From NCBI GenBank assembly GCA_036644375.1, contig JAVXQD010000008.1, positions 9,405 to 73,404 on the forward strand: DNA of 64,000 bases. Direction: 5' to 3'. Each line of letters starts with the position of its first letter. Position 1 is the first letter of the stretch. The DNA is from CALWZE01 sp036644375. GTDB taxonomy: Bacteria; Bacillota; Clostridia; Oscillospirales; Ruminococcaceae. The position numbers and the translations under genes were made by a program. Below, piece by piece: positions 26,264 to 35,473 of the stretch. The notes under the pieces were generated by a model. The model saw only the letters and a program-made list of their open reading frames with translations. It had not been told where the DNA came from and made no database searches.

Positions 26264-27586
26264 ATGGACAGCTGGTGGAAAAAATCCTGTTTTTATCAAA
26301 TATACCCGCTCGGGTTTTGCGGTGCTCCCAAAACGAATCTGTGTGAATCTGATGAAACTGTTTCGCGCATACAAAAAACAGTGGAATGGATACCGCATCT
26401 CAAACAGCTCGGTGTTGATGCGGTTCTTTTTAATCCTGTCGCAGATTCCGGTTCACATGGCTATGATACGCGTAATTTCGGCAGAATTGACCCGAGACTC
26501 GGCACAAACGACGATTTTAAGCAGGTGTGTTCCGCTCTGCATACAAATGGCATTCGCGTTGTTCTTGATGGAGTTTTCAATCATGTAGGGCGAGAGTTTT
26601 GGGCTTTTTCCGATCTGCGCAAAAACAAGCAAAGCTCGCCATATAAAGAATGGTTCAATATCAGCTTTGACGGAAACAGCAACTACAATGATGGCTTTTG
26701 GTACGAGGGGTGGGAGGGACATTATGAGTTAGTGAAGCTCAATCTTCGCAATCCCGAGGTGATAGAGCATATCTTCCGAAATGTCCGCTTTTGGGTTGAG
26801 GAATTTGGAATTGACGGGCTGCGCCTCGATGTTGCGTATTGCCTTGACCGTGACTTTGTGCGCGCACTTCGCAGATTCTGCAACGAATTGAAACCTGAAT
26901 TTGTGCTGATTGGTGAGGTGCTTTTCGGGGACTACAATCTGATTGTGAATGACGAGATGCTGAATAGCTGTACCAATTACGAGTGCTACAAGGGATTATT
27001 TTCAAGCCTCAACTGCAACAACCTGTTTGAACTTACCTACTCCCTTAACCGGCAGTTTGGGAACGACGCGTGGTGTCTATATCGCAGCAAACAGCTGATG
27101 AGCTTCGCGGACAACCACGATGTATCGCGTCTTGCAAGTATTCTTGAGGACAAGCGCAAAATCTTCGTCGCCTATGCATTGCTGTTTTCAATGCCGGGAA
27201 TCCCATGCATATATTACGGCAGCGAATGGGGGGCTGCAGGCAAAAAGCAGGACGGCGATGACGCATTGCGCCCGTGTTTTGATGCGCCTGTTGAAAACGA
27301 ACTTTTTTCCTATATTTCCCGCCTTGCGGATATTCGAAAAAACAGTCAGGCACTCAGTCTCGGCGGATATCGCAATATAGTTGAGCAGAATACGTTCTGC
27401 CTATACGAGCGTTTTTTCGAGAATGAACATGTACTGTGCGCGGTAAATATCTCGGAAAGCTCACAGACAATTTGCTCGGAGCGGCTCAGAGGGGATGCTG
27501 TCGAGCTTATAAGCGGACAAAGCATGAACATTTGCGGAAGTTTGAGTCTTGAGCCAATGCAGGCTGAATTTTTCAGATTGAGCTGA
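26264..27586 (+). CDS. GH13 alpha-amylase-family glycosidase
   Basis: 440 aa, no signal peptide, so intracellular. Retaining alpha-glucan hydrolase with the four GH13 motifs: DGVFNHVG, GLRLDVAYC with nucleophile D189, IGEVLFG with acid/base E218, and FADNHD with D286. Short C-terminal beta domain. Size and compact form suggest a maltodextrin-type hydrolase acting on imported oligosaccharides. AAGAGG precedes the ATG. Monocistronic. Confidence 0.9.
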   Translation: MDSWWKKSCFYQIYPLGFCGAPKTNLCESDETVSRIQKTVEWIPHLKQLGVDAVLFNPVADSGSHGYDTRNFGRIDPRLGTNDDFKQVCSALHTNGIRVVLDGVFNHVGREFWAFSDLRKNKQSSPYKEWFNISFDGNSNYNDGFWYEGWEGHYELVKLNLRNPEVIEHIFRNVRFWVEEFGIDGLRLDVAYCLDRDFVRALRRFCNELKPEFVLIGEVLFGDYNLIVNDEMLNSCTNYECYKGLFSSLNCNNLFELTYSLNRQFGNDAWCLYRSKQLMSFADNHDVSRLASILEDKRKIFVAYALLFSMPGIPCIYYGSEWGAAGKKQDGDDALRPCFDAPVENELFSYISRLADIRKNSQALSLGGYRNIVEQNTFCLYERFFENEHVLCAVNISESSQTICSERLRGDAVELISGQSMNICGSLSLEPMQAEFFRLS

Positions 27587-27737
27587 TTATATCGGATTGG
27601 CGCAAATATTGCAGATGAAAATACAGTGCGGGGTTGTTCGTTTGAGGACGATTTGCGCAGTTATGCAAAATAAAACTCTATTTGAACGTTGTTTAGGTAG
27701 AGATTACGTAAAAAATTTGTGCTTTGTGTATAGAAAT

Positions 27738-27766
27738 TTGCATTTGCATTTGTATTTTGTTATATT
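27738..27766 (+). promoter_or_regulatory. promoter before the Cys-motif membrane protein
   Basis: TTGCAT, 17-base spacer, TATATT with TG one base before the -10. It lies in an AT-rich stretch about 80 bases before the gene. Confidence 0.5.
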
Positions 27767-27844
27767 AATGATAGGTATAGTCGTATTCATATAGCACCGA
27801 TGACTGCTGAATACATATTAATTATTCAATGAGGAGAAAAAATT

Positions 27845-28705
27845 ATGGCTGAAAAGAAAAAGGCGCCGATAAACCGCAGGATAATATCCGCCGATGAAGC
27901 GAAAAAAGCCTCGTCAAAGACCGCCGCCACCGCTGTGGCCGAGATTCCGAACGCAACACAGGGTACGGCAAAGAAAATCGAGAATAATTCGGGCGGCGGA
28001 AAATCCGCAACAGGTCTTCGTGTCGGAGCATTTGTTCTGTGGGCTGTTGCTATTCTTTTTGAGGTTGCGGCAATTTTGCTGCTGAACAGAACGCTGTCAT
28101 TGCCGGGAAATCTGACAACATGGCTCATTGTCGCCATTGCAGTTGATCTGGTCTGCGTCATTATCGGTTCACAGCTGTGGAAGAAATCAAATCGCATAGA
28201 CCCCGCTTCCGAAAAGAACAAAATCAAATTTTGGCTTTGGAACAACCTGGGCGTAATCGTTGCTGTTATCGCGTTTTTCCCGCTTGTTATTCTGCTTCTT
28301 CGAGACAAGGAGCTTGATGGAAAAACGAAAAAGATTGTCACAATAATCGCCGCAGTAGCACTTCTTATTGCGGGAGGCTCTTCATATGATTTTGATCCGG
28401 TTTCTCAGGAGGATCAAGAGGCAATGAAGGCTTCGGCTGTTGAAACGATGGGCAGTGCGGACGGCACCGTATACTGGACGCCGTTTGGAAAATCATATCA
28501 CATGGACCCCAATTGTTCGACATTGTCGCGCAGTGCAACCCTTGTAAGCGGAACGCTCGATGAAGCCTTTGATGCGAAGCGCTTTGACCCATGCGATGTG
28601 TGTGCCGGAGGCAAGGAAGCCAAGGCACAAACCACAGCCGAGACTCCTGCCGAGGTGCCCGCAGCAGCCGATGAGGTCGTACCCGAAGAGGAAAAGGCTG
28701 CATAA
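27845..28705 (+). CDS. membrane protein with C-terminal H/C-C-C (zinc-ribbon-like) domain
   Basis: 286 aa. Charged N-terminus, four predicted helices (about 58-80, 92-111, 133-152, 163-178), then a domain with YHMDPNC (H219, C224) and PCDVC (C250, C253). The spacing matches the small YHxxxC...PCxxC domain found in several nuclease-like and membrane proteins of Firmicutes. It ends in an acidic Ala/Glu/Pro-rich tail. The last codons and the stop lie in the first copy of a 19-bp tandem repeat. Function unknown; metal binding is inferred. Confidence 0.65.
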   Translation: MAEKKKAPINRRIISADEAKKASSKTAATAVAEIPNATQGTAKKIENNSGGGKSATGLRVGAFVLWAVAILFEVAAILLLNRTLSLPGNLTTWLIVAIAVDLVCVIIGSQLWKKSNRIDPASEKNKIKFWLWNNLGVIVAVIAFFPLVILLLRDKELDGKTKKIVTIIAAVALLIAGGSSYDFDPVSQEDQEAMKASAVETMGSADGTVYWTPFGKSYHMDPNCSTLSRSATLVSGTLDEAFDAKRFDPCDVCAGGKEAKAQTTAETPAEVPAAADEVVPEEEKAA

Positions 28706-28786
28706 TTCGAAAAAGGCTGCATAATTCGAAAAAGGCTGCATAATTCGAAAAAGGCTGCATAATTCGAAAAAGGCTGCATAATTCGA
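28692..28786 (+). repeat. 19-bp tandem repeat, five perfect copies
   Basis: Unit AAAAGGCTGCATAATTCGA repeated head to tail five times. The first copy encodes the C-terminal KAA and the TAA stop of the preceding gene; the others lie downstream. The unit length is not a multiple of three, and every copy carries a TAA and a TTCGA palindromic half. Confidence 0.95.
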
Positions 28787-28856
28787 AGCTGATTCAGACT
28801 TTTGCAAAATATGCGGCGCGCAGTGTGTCTGCGTACATATAAGCTTATATCCACGC

Positions 28857-28920
28857 ATAAAAAATCCCGCAAATTCGATTTGCCCATTATAGGCAAAATT
28901 GAAGTTGCGGGATTTTTTTT
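28857..28920. terminator. bidirectional intrinsic terminator
   Basis: AAAAATCCCGCAA pairs with TTGCGGGATTTTTTTT; an inner stem GCC/GGC caps it. It separates the convergent membrane-protein and peptidase E genes. The rest of 28706-29095 holds the tandem repeat and no visible gene. Confidence 0.85.
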
Positions 28921-29095
28921 GTGTGCAATATCGGTTAAACCATGCGGGCACGGGGAAACGCGTTAGTGAGAAAATGCGGTATCGCATCCTTTCTTCACGA
29001 AGCTGCAAAAATAAAAATCGTGTACCGCGCGCAGCAAAGCCGCTTTCCGTATTATGCCTTCAACCGTCGCAACCCGACAGCCGGTAAATAAAGTA

Positions 29096-29842
29096 TCAGT
29101 GTGTTTGTTCGCAATTCGGAATTACGCTTAACGAAAAAGCCTCGAGAGAATCCACTGCGCTTTTTTTGAGAGTGCCTTCGCTTGCGTCAAGAATATGAAC
29201 AGCAGAGTCGGGCACTGTGCCCAGCACTTTACATATGCTATCCTCCACAATCAGCGCAGCACAGCTGTCGATTGCTATTCCGCAGCTATGCTTGTCCGAG
29301 ACAAACGCATCAAAGCTCTTGCGCTCGGGTTCATTGTAATGAGGACAGCTCACCGCATCAATCAGTCCGAGACCATCTACCTCACAAAAGCTCAGGGAGC
29401 CGCCATCTCCGTAAAATGCCTCGCTGTCACTGTAGCCGCTTTTAAACCAACAAATTGCTCCCGCGGAAATGCCGCACATAACCGCGCCGCGCTCATATGC
29501 TTTTTTCAGCAAGATATCGACTCCGTGCTCGCGCCATTTGGCCATCATCATTGCGGTATTTCCTCCACCGACATAGATGATGTCGGCACCGGAAATTTTT
29601 TCTCTCACGGTATCGTCGTCGGGATCGGAAAGATAAAACAAAAGAGTGGAAAACGAGCAGCCGAGCTTAGTTTTGAATTCCCGCTTAACAGCGTTTATAT
29701 AGCCTCCCGCATCACGGCTTGCAGTCGGTATAAAAAGAAAGCGGGGATTTTCTTTTCCGGCCATTGAAACGATATATTTATCGATTTCAAGCAACTCGCC
29801 TTTTTTTATTTCTCCGCCTCCGATTGCCACAATTTTCCCCAT
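29096..29842 (-). CDS. peptidase E-like protein (family S51)
   Basis: 248 aa cytoplasmic serine peptidase of the S51 class-I-glutaminase-like fold. The nucleophile is S126 in GISAGAICW, with IYVGGGNTA before it and FIPTASRD near the N-terminus. Known members cut Asp-X dipeptides or release cyanophycin-derived peptides. Which one applies here is not clear. Monocistronic or with the upstream RlmA gene (136 bases away). Confidence 0.85.
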   Translation of the reverse strand: MGKIVAIGGGEIKKGELLEIDKYIVSMAGKENPRFLFIPTASRDAGGYINAVKREFKTKLGCSFSTLLFYLSDPDDDTVREKISGADIIYVGGGNTAMMMAKWREHGVDILLKKAYERGAVMCGISAGAICWFKSGYSDSEAFYGDGGSLSFCEVDGLGLIDAVSCPHYNEPERKSFDAFVSDKHSCGIAIDSCAALIVEDSICKVLGTVPDSAVHILDASEGTLKKSAVDSLEAFSLSVIPNCEQTH

Positions 29843-29978
29843 CGGACAGATTCCCCCTTTAAAAAATATACAGAATATTTACAGATAAACCGCATGGCGC
29901 AAAAAGCGGATACAGCTAAAATGCAATTGCGAACAAAGCAGTGAACGGTTTTTGCCGAAAAATCGTGCGAAATAAATT

Positions 29979-30800
29979 TCACAGCTTGCGATACACATGC
30001 ACATCAAATGAAATGTGAGTTTTCAGTTCATCAAGTGCTTCAAGGCGTGCGCGTCCCGCTTTGGGTGTTTTCCAAAAATACGGCGTCATGGCAAACAGAT
30101 TTTGAATATCCTCCTTGCAGCGGAGTGAAATAACATCTTCAACACGGCTTATTTTGCAATATTCATATCCATTGTATGGCGTTTTTTCAAGCTCGTTTTT
30201 ATAAGGAATGTCATAGAGTACTTTTTTCAGCTCCCATAGATGCTCCGGGGCGGGAACTACATACAAAAAGTATCCGCCGCCCTTTAAAACCCGTGTAAAT
30301 TCCGACAGACAAAGAGGGGAAAAGCAGTTGAGAAGCAGGTCGATGCTGTCGCTGCAAATTGGCAGGTGAAACGCGGAAGCGACTGCAAATACACAGCTGT
30401 GGCAGCGCTTAGAAGCAAGCCGAACGGCTGATTTTGAAATATCAATTCCATAAACCGTCGGCGCCTTTCCGCAGTTATACAAAGCCTCATATATACCTTC
30501 TGTATAATATCCCTCTCCGCAGCCTGAATCGAGCACGTTGGGTGAGCTGTTTGTACAGCTCGTCGCGAGCGTTTCCAACTCTGCAAGAAGTGCCCCGTAA
30601 TACTCTTTTTTTAAAAAAGCCGCACGCGCCGTTACCATGCTTTTGTCGTCTCCGGGGAGCTTTGAGTTCTTTTGGTTTGCGGGCAAGAGATTGACATAAC
30701 CCTGCGCCGACAGATCAAAAGAGTGGTTGTTTTTGCATCGATATGATTCCCCGCTGCATACAAGCGGGGAACCGCACACGGGACATATAAAAAGACTCAT
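29979..30800 (-). CDS. rlmA: 23S rRNA (guanine-N1)-methyltransferase, RlmA type
   Basis: 273 aa SAM-dependent methyltransferase. The N-terminal zinc knuckle has C6, C9, C22 and H26, followed by FDLSAQGYVNLL, diagnostic of RlmA. SAM motif I is LDSGCGEGYY and motif NCFSPLC is the typical family segment. It methylates G745 or G748 of helix 35 in 23S rRNA; the Gram-positive version (RlmA-II, TlrB) acts at 748. Which site applies here cannot be read. Confidence 0.9.
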   Translation of the reverse strand: MSLFICPVCGSPLVCSGESYRCKNNHSFDLSAQGYVNLLPANQKNSKLPGDDKSMVTARAAFLKKEYYGALLAELETLATSCTNSSPNVLDSGCGEGYYTEGIYEALYNCGKAPTVYGIDISKSAVRLASKRCHSCVFAVASAFHLPICSDSIDLLLNCFSPLCLSEFTRVLKGGGYFLYVVPAPEHLWELKKVLYDIPYKNELEKTPYNGYEYCKISRVEDVISLRCKEDIQNLFAMTPYFWKTPKAGRARLEALDELKTHISFDVHVYRKL

Positions 30801-30988
30801 CGAAAATTCACACTCCGACTGTTAATAATTTTATGTTGAATTCCGGATAAACCGATACACATTAAATCAGATAGTATTTACTATAGCACAATCCTTGAAA
30901 TAATCCTATCGGAGTCTCGGCGCGGTTTCGGATCTGGGAATAAAGCCGCGAGGTTAGCTCAAACAATTGCCGCTTTTTCATCATGTCG

Positions 30989-31016
30989 TTGCCAACAGGA
31001 ATAAATCTGATATAAT
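30989..31016 (+). promoter_or_regulatory. promoter of the DUF5058 operon
   Basis: TTGCCA, 16-base spacer, TATAAT, 33 bases before the start. Confidence 0.6.
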
Positions 31017-31049
31017 AATAGGTATATATATACAAAAGGAGATAATGCG

Positions 31050-31829
31050 ATGTCGGAATTTTTGTCAAAAGCAAATTCGGCGCCGATGTACCTGCTTGCG
31101 ATACTTCTTGTCGGACTGGTGCTGGCGCAGGCGATTGTGTTTCTGGTGAAGTCTTACAAAGAGGGTGTCCGCGAGGGCATGTCCAAATCGGTTCTGAAGA
31201 AAGTAATAATTACAAGCGCAACATTTTCAATAGTGCCTTCGTTTGCAATTTTAATCGGAGTACTTGCTCTTGCCCCCGCGCTGGGGCTGCCACTTCCATG
31301 GATGCGGCTATCGGTTGTGGGGGCGCTTCACTATGAGGGTCCGACCGCAAATAATATAGCAAAGGGAATGGGACTCGGAGAGCTTCCGTCCTCGGCAATG
31401 ACGGGCGGAGATTTTGCGGCGATTGCCTTCGGGATGACAATCGGGATAATATGGGGTGCGCTTTTTGTCCTGTTCTTTTTCAAAAGCTATCAGGGCACAA
31501 TAAAAAAAACAACAGGCAAATCGCCCAAGCTGTTCAACATTCTGTTCTGCGCAATGTTCATAGGTATGGTTGCCGCTTATGTCGGAGATGCATTCAGTCA
31601 GCTGCGAACAATGACACTTCCAAGCGGAGTGATCAGAACTCCGAACATTCTGCCTCTTGCCGCAATGCTCACATCGGTTTTATCAATGTGGCTGTTCACC
31701 TGGCTTATCGAGAAGAAAAATGTAAAATGGCTTGAAAACTTCTCTTTCTCGCTCGCCATGGTGCTCGGAATGGTTGCCGCAGTAGTCGGTCAGTTCATTT
31801 TTCCGACAATGTCGGCATTTGCAGAATAG
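31050..31829 (+). CDS. DUF5058-family membrane protein (putative transporter subunit)
   Basis: 259 aa with about six membrane helices and the family-like segments LSVVGALHYEGPTANNIAKG and MTGGDFAAIAFGMTIGI. Function is undescribed. It is followed after 12 bases by a second membrane protein and then an M20 peptidase, so the pair may take up a peptide or acylated amino acid that the peptidase cleaves; this is inference. AAAGGAG precedes the ATG. Confidence 0.75.
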   Translation: MSEFLSKANSAPMYLLAILLVGLVLAQAIVFLVKSYKEGVREGMSKSVLKKVIITSATFSIVPSFAILIGVLALAPALGLPLPWMRLSVVGALHYEGPTANNIAKGMGLGELPSSAMTGGDFAAIAFGMTIGIIWGALFVLFFFKSYQGTIKKTTGKSPKLFNILFCAMFIGMVAAYVGDAFSQLRTMTLPSGVIRTPNILPLAAMLTSVLSMWLFTWLIEKKNVKWLENFSFSLAMVLGMVAAVVGQFIFPTMSAFAE

Positions 31830-31841
31830 GGGGGGATAATA

Positions 31842-32525
31842 ATGGAAGAAAAATCAATGTCTGTTGAAGCTCGGAATTATGACAATACCATGCATCGGCT
31901 GGGACGCATTTCAATGATTGTTATAATCATAGTGATGATTTCAATACCCTTTGCAATCAGCGCAATATTCCACGAAAAAATCAATTTAAGCGTTTCTTTC
32001 TGGGCGGCATTCGTGCCTGTTATTCTTGTCAACCTGCCGGGCTGTCTTGTTGAGGTGGTGACATATACCCCGCTTTTGGGAACAGGCGGAACATATATTG
32101 CGTTTATTTCAGGGAATCTCTCTAACCTAAAAATCCCATGTGCCATGAATGCCAGACAGATGACGGGTGTTGAAATAGGCACAAAAGAAAGTGAAATTGT
32201 ATCTACGCTATCGGTTGCGTCAAGCGCGATAGTAACGACCGTGACCATTATACTCGGAGTCGTGCTTATCATTCCGCTCACGCCTATTTTGGAAAATCCC
32301 ACACTGCTTCCCGCATTTAAAACAGTTGTGCCCGCCGTGTTTGGGGCGCTTGGATTTAAGTATGCGAAAGAATATCCAAAGGTTGCAATTTTGCCAATGG
32401 CGCTTTCGATTTCGTTGTTCTTGCTTTTTTCTCAGCTGACAAGCTCGGTCTCGATGCTTGTTTTCGCAATTGCCATAGTGTCGGTTTCATTCGCGTTTCT
32501 GCTTTATAAGAAAGGGAAAATTTAA
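31842..32525 (+). CDS. membrane protein, partner of the DUF5058 protein
   Basis: 227 aa with six or so membrane helices. FWAAFVPVILVNLPGCLVEV and TPLLGTGGTYIAFISGNL contain re-entrant-like Gly-rich loops similar in style to transporter cores. I do not recognise a named family. Tight spacing to both neighbours (12 and 2 bases) makes a two-component membrane unit likely. Confidence 0.6.
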   Translation: MEEKSMSVEARNYDNTMHRLGRISMIVIIIVMISIPFAISAIFHEKINLSVSFWAAFVPVILVNLPGCLVEVVTYTPLLGTGGTYIAFISGNLSNLKIPCAMNARQMTGVEIGTKESEIVSTLSVASSAIVTTVTIILGVVLIIPLTPILENPTLLPAFKTVVPAVFGALGFKYAKEYPKVAILPMALSISLFLLFSQLTSSVSMLVFAIAIVSVSFAFLLYKKGKI

Positions 32526-32527
32526 AA

Positions 32528-33979
32528 ATGACAGCAGTTTATATTGTATTATTATGCCTTGTCGGTGCTGCTGCGCTGCTGCTTGCGGCGGCTGTTATAC
32601 GCACGTTTTTGATAAAAGCACCTGAACGCAAAAATGCTTCTGGGCAGCAATTCACACAAGAAGTCCTTGACGGCTACGCCGAGGGACTCGGTTGTCTTAT
32701 CAGAATCCCGAGTGTTTCAAAGCGTGCGGATGAGGATTTAACCGAATTTAAAAAGCTTCATGCACAGCTCGAAAAGCTGTTTCCCCTTGTACATAAAACT
32801 CTTGAAAAAACCGAGCTTGACGGGACTTTGCTCTTTTGCTGGAGAGGAAGCGACAGCAAAAGGCTGCCGGTACTCTTCATGGGACATCAGGACGTTGTAC
32901 CTGCGTCGGATGACGGCTGGACTGTGCCCGCTTATTCAGGCACGGTCAGGGATGGCGCATTGTTCGGGCGCGGTGCGCTTGACTGCAAATGCAATGTCTA
33001 CATTGAGCTTGAGGCAATAGAGCAGCTGATTGCACAGGGCTTTGTACCTCCCTGCGATGTTTACGTTGAGGCCTCGATTAACGAGGAGACAGGCGGAGAC
33101 GGGGCGGAAAGTGCTGTTCGCTATTTGCAGAGAAAAGGAATCCGACTTGCACTTGTCATAGATGAGGGCGGCTCTGTCATCGAGCAGGCTATGCCTGGCA
33201 TGGACAGACCCTACGCGGTTATCGGAATCACGGAAAAGGGCTATATTGATCTGAAGGTAACAGCTCGCGGCAAGGGCGGGCACAGCAGCACTCCCCCGCG
33301 CAACACGCCTGCCGCCCGACTGTTTGCATTTGCAAATGAGATTGAGAAAAAGCGCCCGTTCGCCAAAAAGCTTCTGCCCGAGGTCGAGGAGATGTTTGCG
33401 GAAATGGCTCCCTCATTCGGATTTGGAATGAAGCTTTTACTCGGCAATGTATGGTTGTTTAAACCGCTGATTATTGCGGCGATGCCCGCTCTTTCGCCAT
33501 TCGGAGAAGCACTGCTCGCAACAACCTGTACCTTCACAATGATGAAAGGCTCGGACGCGCCGAATGTCATTCCGAAAGAACCGTATCTCATTGCGAATTT
33601 GCGCACAAGCGTGCAGCAGAACTGTGAGCAATCACTGTCGGTCATGAAAAAATATGCGGACAAATATAATCTTGAGCTTGAGGTGCTGAATCAGCGAGAC
33701 GCGTCTCCTGTTGCATCGACCAAATCGGCGGAATATACTTATCTGAAAGAGTGTATATCAGCGCAGTTTCCCGATGTTGGTATTGCGCCGTACGTTATCA
33801 TGGGCGGAACGGACTGCCGTCATTTTCATGCAGTCACCGATAATGCATTTCGCTTTGCGCCGATTCGCATGACAAGCCAACAGCTGAACAGCTGTCACGC
33901 AATAGACGAAAATATCACAGTGTCCGCAATCGCAGAGGGTGTTGAATTCTTTAAATTCTTCCTCGAAAATTACAGATAG
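32528..33979 (+). CDS. M20-family metallopeptidase, membrane-anchored
   Basis: 483 aa. N-terminal membrane helix (residues 4-28), then a di-zinc M20 domain: MGHQDVVPAS (first His, catalytic Asp), LDCKCNV (bridging Asp), NEETGGDGAES (catalytic Glu pair), DEGG, and the last ligand in GGTDCRHFH. The overall look matches the PM20D1/CPS1-type carboxypeptidases, which split or join N-acyl amino acids or dipeptides. Third gene of the DUF5058 operon, two bases after its neighbour. The helix implies action at the membrane; the side is not clear. Confidence 0.88.
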   Translation: MTAVYIVLLCLVGAAALLLAAAVIRTFLIKAPERKNASGQQFTQEVLDGYAEGLGCLIRIPSVSKRADEDLTEFKKLHAQLEKLFPLVHKTLEKTELDGTLLFCWRGSDSKRLPVLFMGHQDVVPASDDGWTVPAYSGTVRDGALFGRGALDCKCNVYIELEAIEQLIAQGFVPPCDVYVEASINEETGGDGAESAVRYLQRKGIRLALVIDEGGSVIEQAMPGMDRPYAVIGITEKGYIDLKVTARGKGGHSSTPPRNTPAARLFAFANEIEKKRPFAKKLLPEVEEMFAEMAPSFGFGMKLLLGNVWLFKPLIIAAMPALSPFGEALLATTCTFTMMKGSDAPNVIPKEPYLIANLRTSVQQNCEQSLSVMKKYADKYNLELEVLNQRDASPVASTKSAEYTYLKECISAQFPDVGIAPYVIMGGTDCRHFHAVTDNAFRFAPIRMTSQQLNSCHAIDENITVSAIAEGVEFFKFFLENYR

Positions 33980-34017
33980 AGCACACTAAATAGCAATTAA
34001 CCTTATATTTCAATAAT

Positions 34018-34069
34018 AAAAAAATCCGCTCCTTTTTTGCAAAAAATGCAAGAGAGGAGCGGATTTTTT
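34018..34069. terminator. bidirectional intrinsic terminator
   Basis: AAAAATCCGCTCCT pairs with AGGAGCGGATTTTTT with an inner TTGCA/TGCAA stem. It serves the M20 operon and the convergent ferritin-like gene, whose stop codon overlaps its edge. Confidence 0.85.
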
Positions 34070-35312
34070 ACTTTTTCTTGCGCCCTACTTCGGTATTGTC
34101 GTGTTTTCTGTCATCCAGGGCTTCAATCGGGTGAGGTGCCTGTGTATAGCGATAATCCTCCCCGTTCTTGCCTATATAGCTTTTTATCGTCTTGTGGGAC
34201 TGAACGCCGGCTGTATCGGAGTTGACTGTATTTTGATATTTGAAAAACTCCGCGTCATCGGGAACCTTGTCAATATCAATATAATCCTCGCGATTTGCTG
34301 TCAGCCTTACCGACTTCAGAACCTCTCTCACATATTCCTTGCTCGGCTCAAGCTGCAGCAATTCGGGGAAGGCACCGTTGGGAATAACCTGCTGCCACTC
34401 TTTTTTTTCATATTGCTCCAGAAGCCTTGCCGCCTTGTGAAGATGTGCAAGCTCCTGATTGAACAGTTCCTCCCAAAGGGGTCTAATCTGTGTGTCCTTT
34501 TCCGATTTGAGATTGGAGTAGTACAGATAGCACTCGGTGTATTCATGCATAAGCAAACATTCGAGCCATGTGACGGAAACATCCTTTAGGCTCTCATAAT
34601 GGCTCACATGCTGCTCCTCAATCATCGCGATTTCCGCATACAGCCGCCTGCCTGCATCGCTCTCGTAAAATGAACCGATGTTCATATAGTAGTTCATGGT
34701 CTGCTGCTCGGCGGCAATAATAATTCCGATATTCAGCTTTGTCAATAGCTCATCTCCGCTGTTGATGTGCGGTTTGATATCGTCAAACGGGAATCGGTGT
34801 TCGCTTATGGTCGGCCTGCCCGGCATAATTTCCACATGGCAGCCCACAAGCTTTTCGGCCTTAATACCCTGTTCTCCCTCAAGAAGGTTTGCATATCGAT
34901 AAAGATGATCGTAGTCTTCAAGAAGTGCAAAATCAAGTGCTTTTTTCACAGTTGAATTCTCTTCACTTTTAGCGAGTGCGGCCGTAAGGTCAACCGCCAG
35001 CATCTCATAGCCTATTGTGGTCTCGAGAATACCCTCATTAATCGGCTTCAGACTTGCTATCCGCTTTTGCTGCTGCTGCTCAATGCGGCGCAAAAGGCAA
35101 AGCTCACGCCGCAGCTCGTTGTCGGGGCAGTGGCGCGAAAACTGGTGCAAGAACCAAGTGGATTCAAATTCCGCCCCGTTCACCAAAATTATGCGCAGCT
35201 TGGTATATGGGTCTACTGTGTTTTTGTTGTACGGTTTGGACGCAAGTGTTTTCCAGTCGACAATGCAATCCTCAACTGCTTTTGCCTTGTGTTCAAATGG
35301 ATTCATGGACAT
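34068..35312 (-). CDS. ferritin-like domain protein of unknown function
   Basis: 414 aa, soluble, helical. Several segments have the spacing of ferritin-like carboxylate helices: LLEDYDHLYRYANLLEGEQG, AAEQQTMNYYM, IEEQHVSHYE, HEYTECYLYYS and NQELAHLHKAA. These could hold a di-metal site. The C-terminal 100 residues are charged and end GRKKK. Rubrerythrin-like iron or peroxide handling is possible but not shown. AAGGAG precedes the start. Confidence 0.6.
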   Translation of the reverse strand: MSMNPFEHKAKAVEDCIVDWKTLASKPYNKNTVDPYTKLRIILVNGAEFESTWFLHQFSRHCPDNELRRELCLLRRIEQQQQKRIASLKPINEGILETTIGYEMLAVDLTAALAKSEENSTVKKALDFALLEDYDHLYRYANLLEGEQGIKAEKLVGCHVEIMPGRPTISEHRFPFDDIKPHINSGDELLTKLNIGIIIAAEQQTMNYYMNIGSFYESDAGRRLYAEIAMIEEQHVSHYESLKDVSVTWLECLLMHEYTECYLYYSNLKSEKDTQIRPLWEELFNQELAHLHKAARLLEQYEKKEWQQVIPNGAFPELLQLEPSKEYVREVLKSVRLTANREDYIDIDKVPDDAEFFKYQNTVNSDTAGVQSHKTIKSYIGKNGEDYRYTQAPHPIEALDDRKHDNTEVGRKKK

Positions 35313-35406
35313 AATATCAGCTCCTTAAAAGTTTATTTACCGATATTATGTTTTGTCAATTTCGCCCCAATATCCGCAATACTCATGCGTATTAGTGAAA
35401 ATAAAA

Positions 35407-35456
35407 GAGAGAACCTTGCTTTTGCATTGAAAATCGGGGCAAAATACTGTTCTCCC
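35407..35456 (-). terminator. intrinsic terminator after the DUF5662 gene
   Basis: On the minus strand GGGAGAAC pairs with GTTCTCTC, capped by TTTTGC/GCAAAA, followed by TTTTATTTT. Confidence 0.6.
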
Positions 35457-35473
35457 TATATATTATTGTGCGC

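Noticed and set aside
28692..28786. Regular short repeats that could suggest a CRISPR array.
   Set aside because: The copies are directly adjacent, with no unique spacers, and no cas genes are nearby. It is a simple tandem repeat.
28493..29008. Minus-strand frames with repeated Asn-Tyr-Ala-Ala-Phe/Glu-Leu-Cys-Ser motifs.
   Set aside because: The motifs come from reading the 19-bp DNA repeat and the antisense of a real gene; there is no ribosome site.
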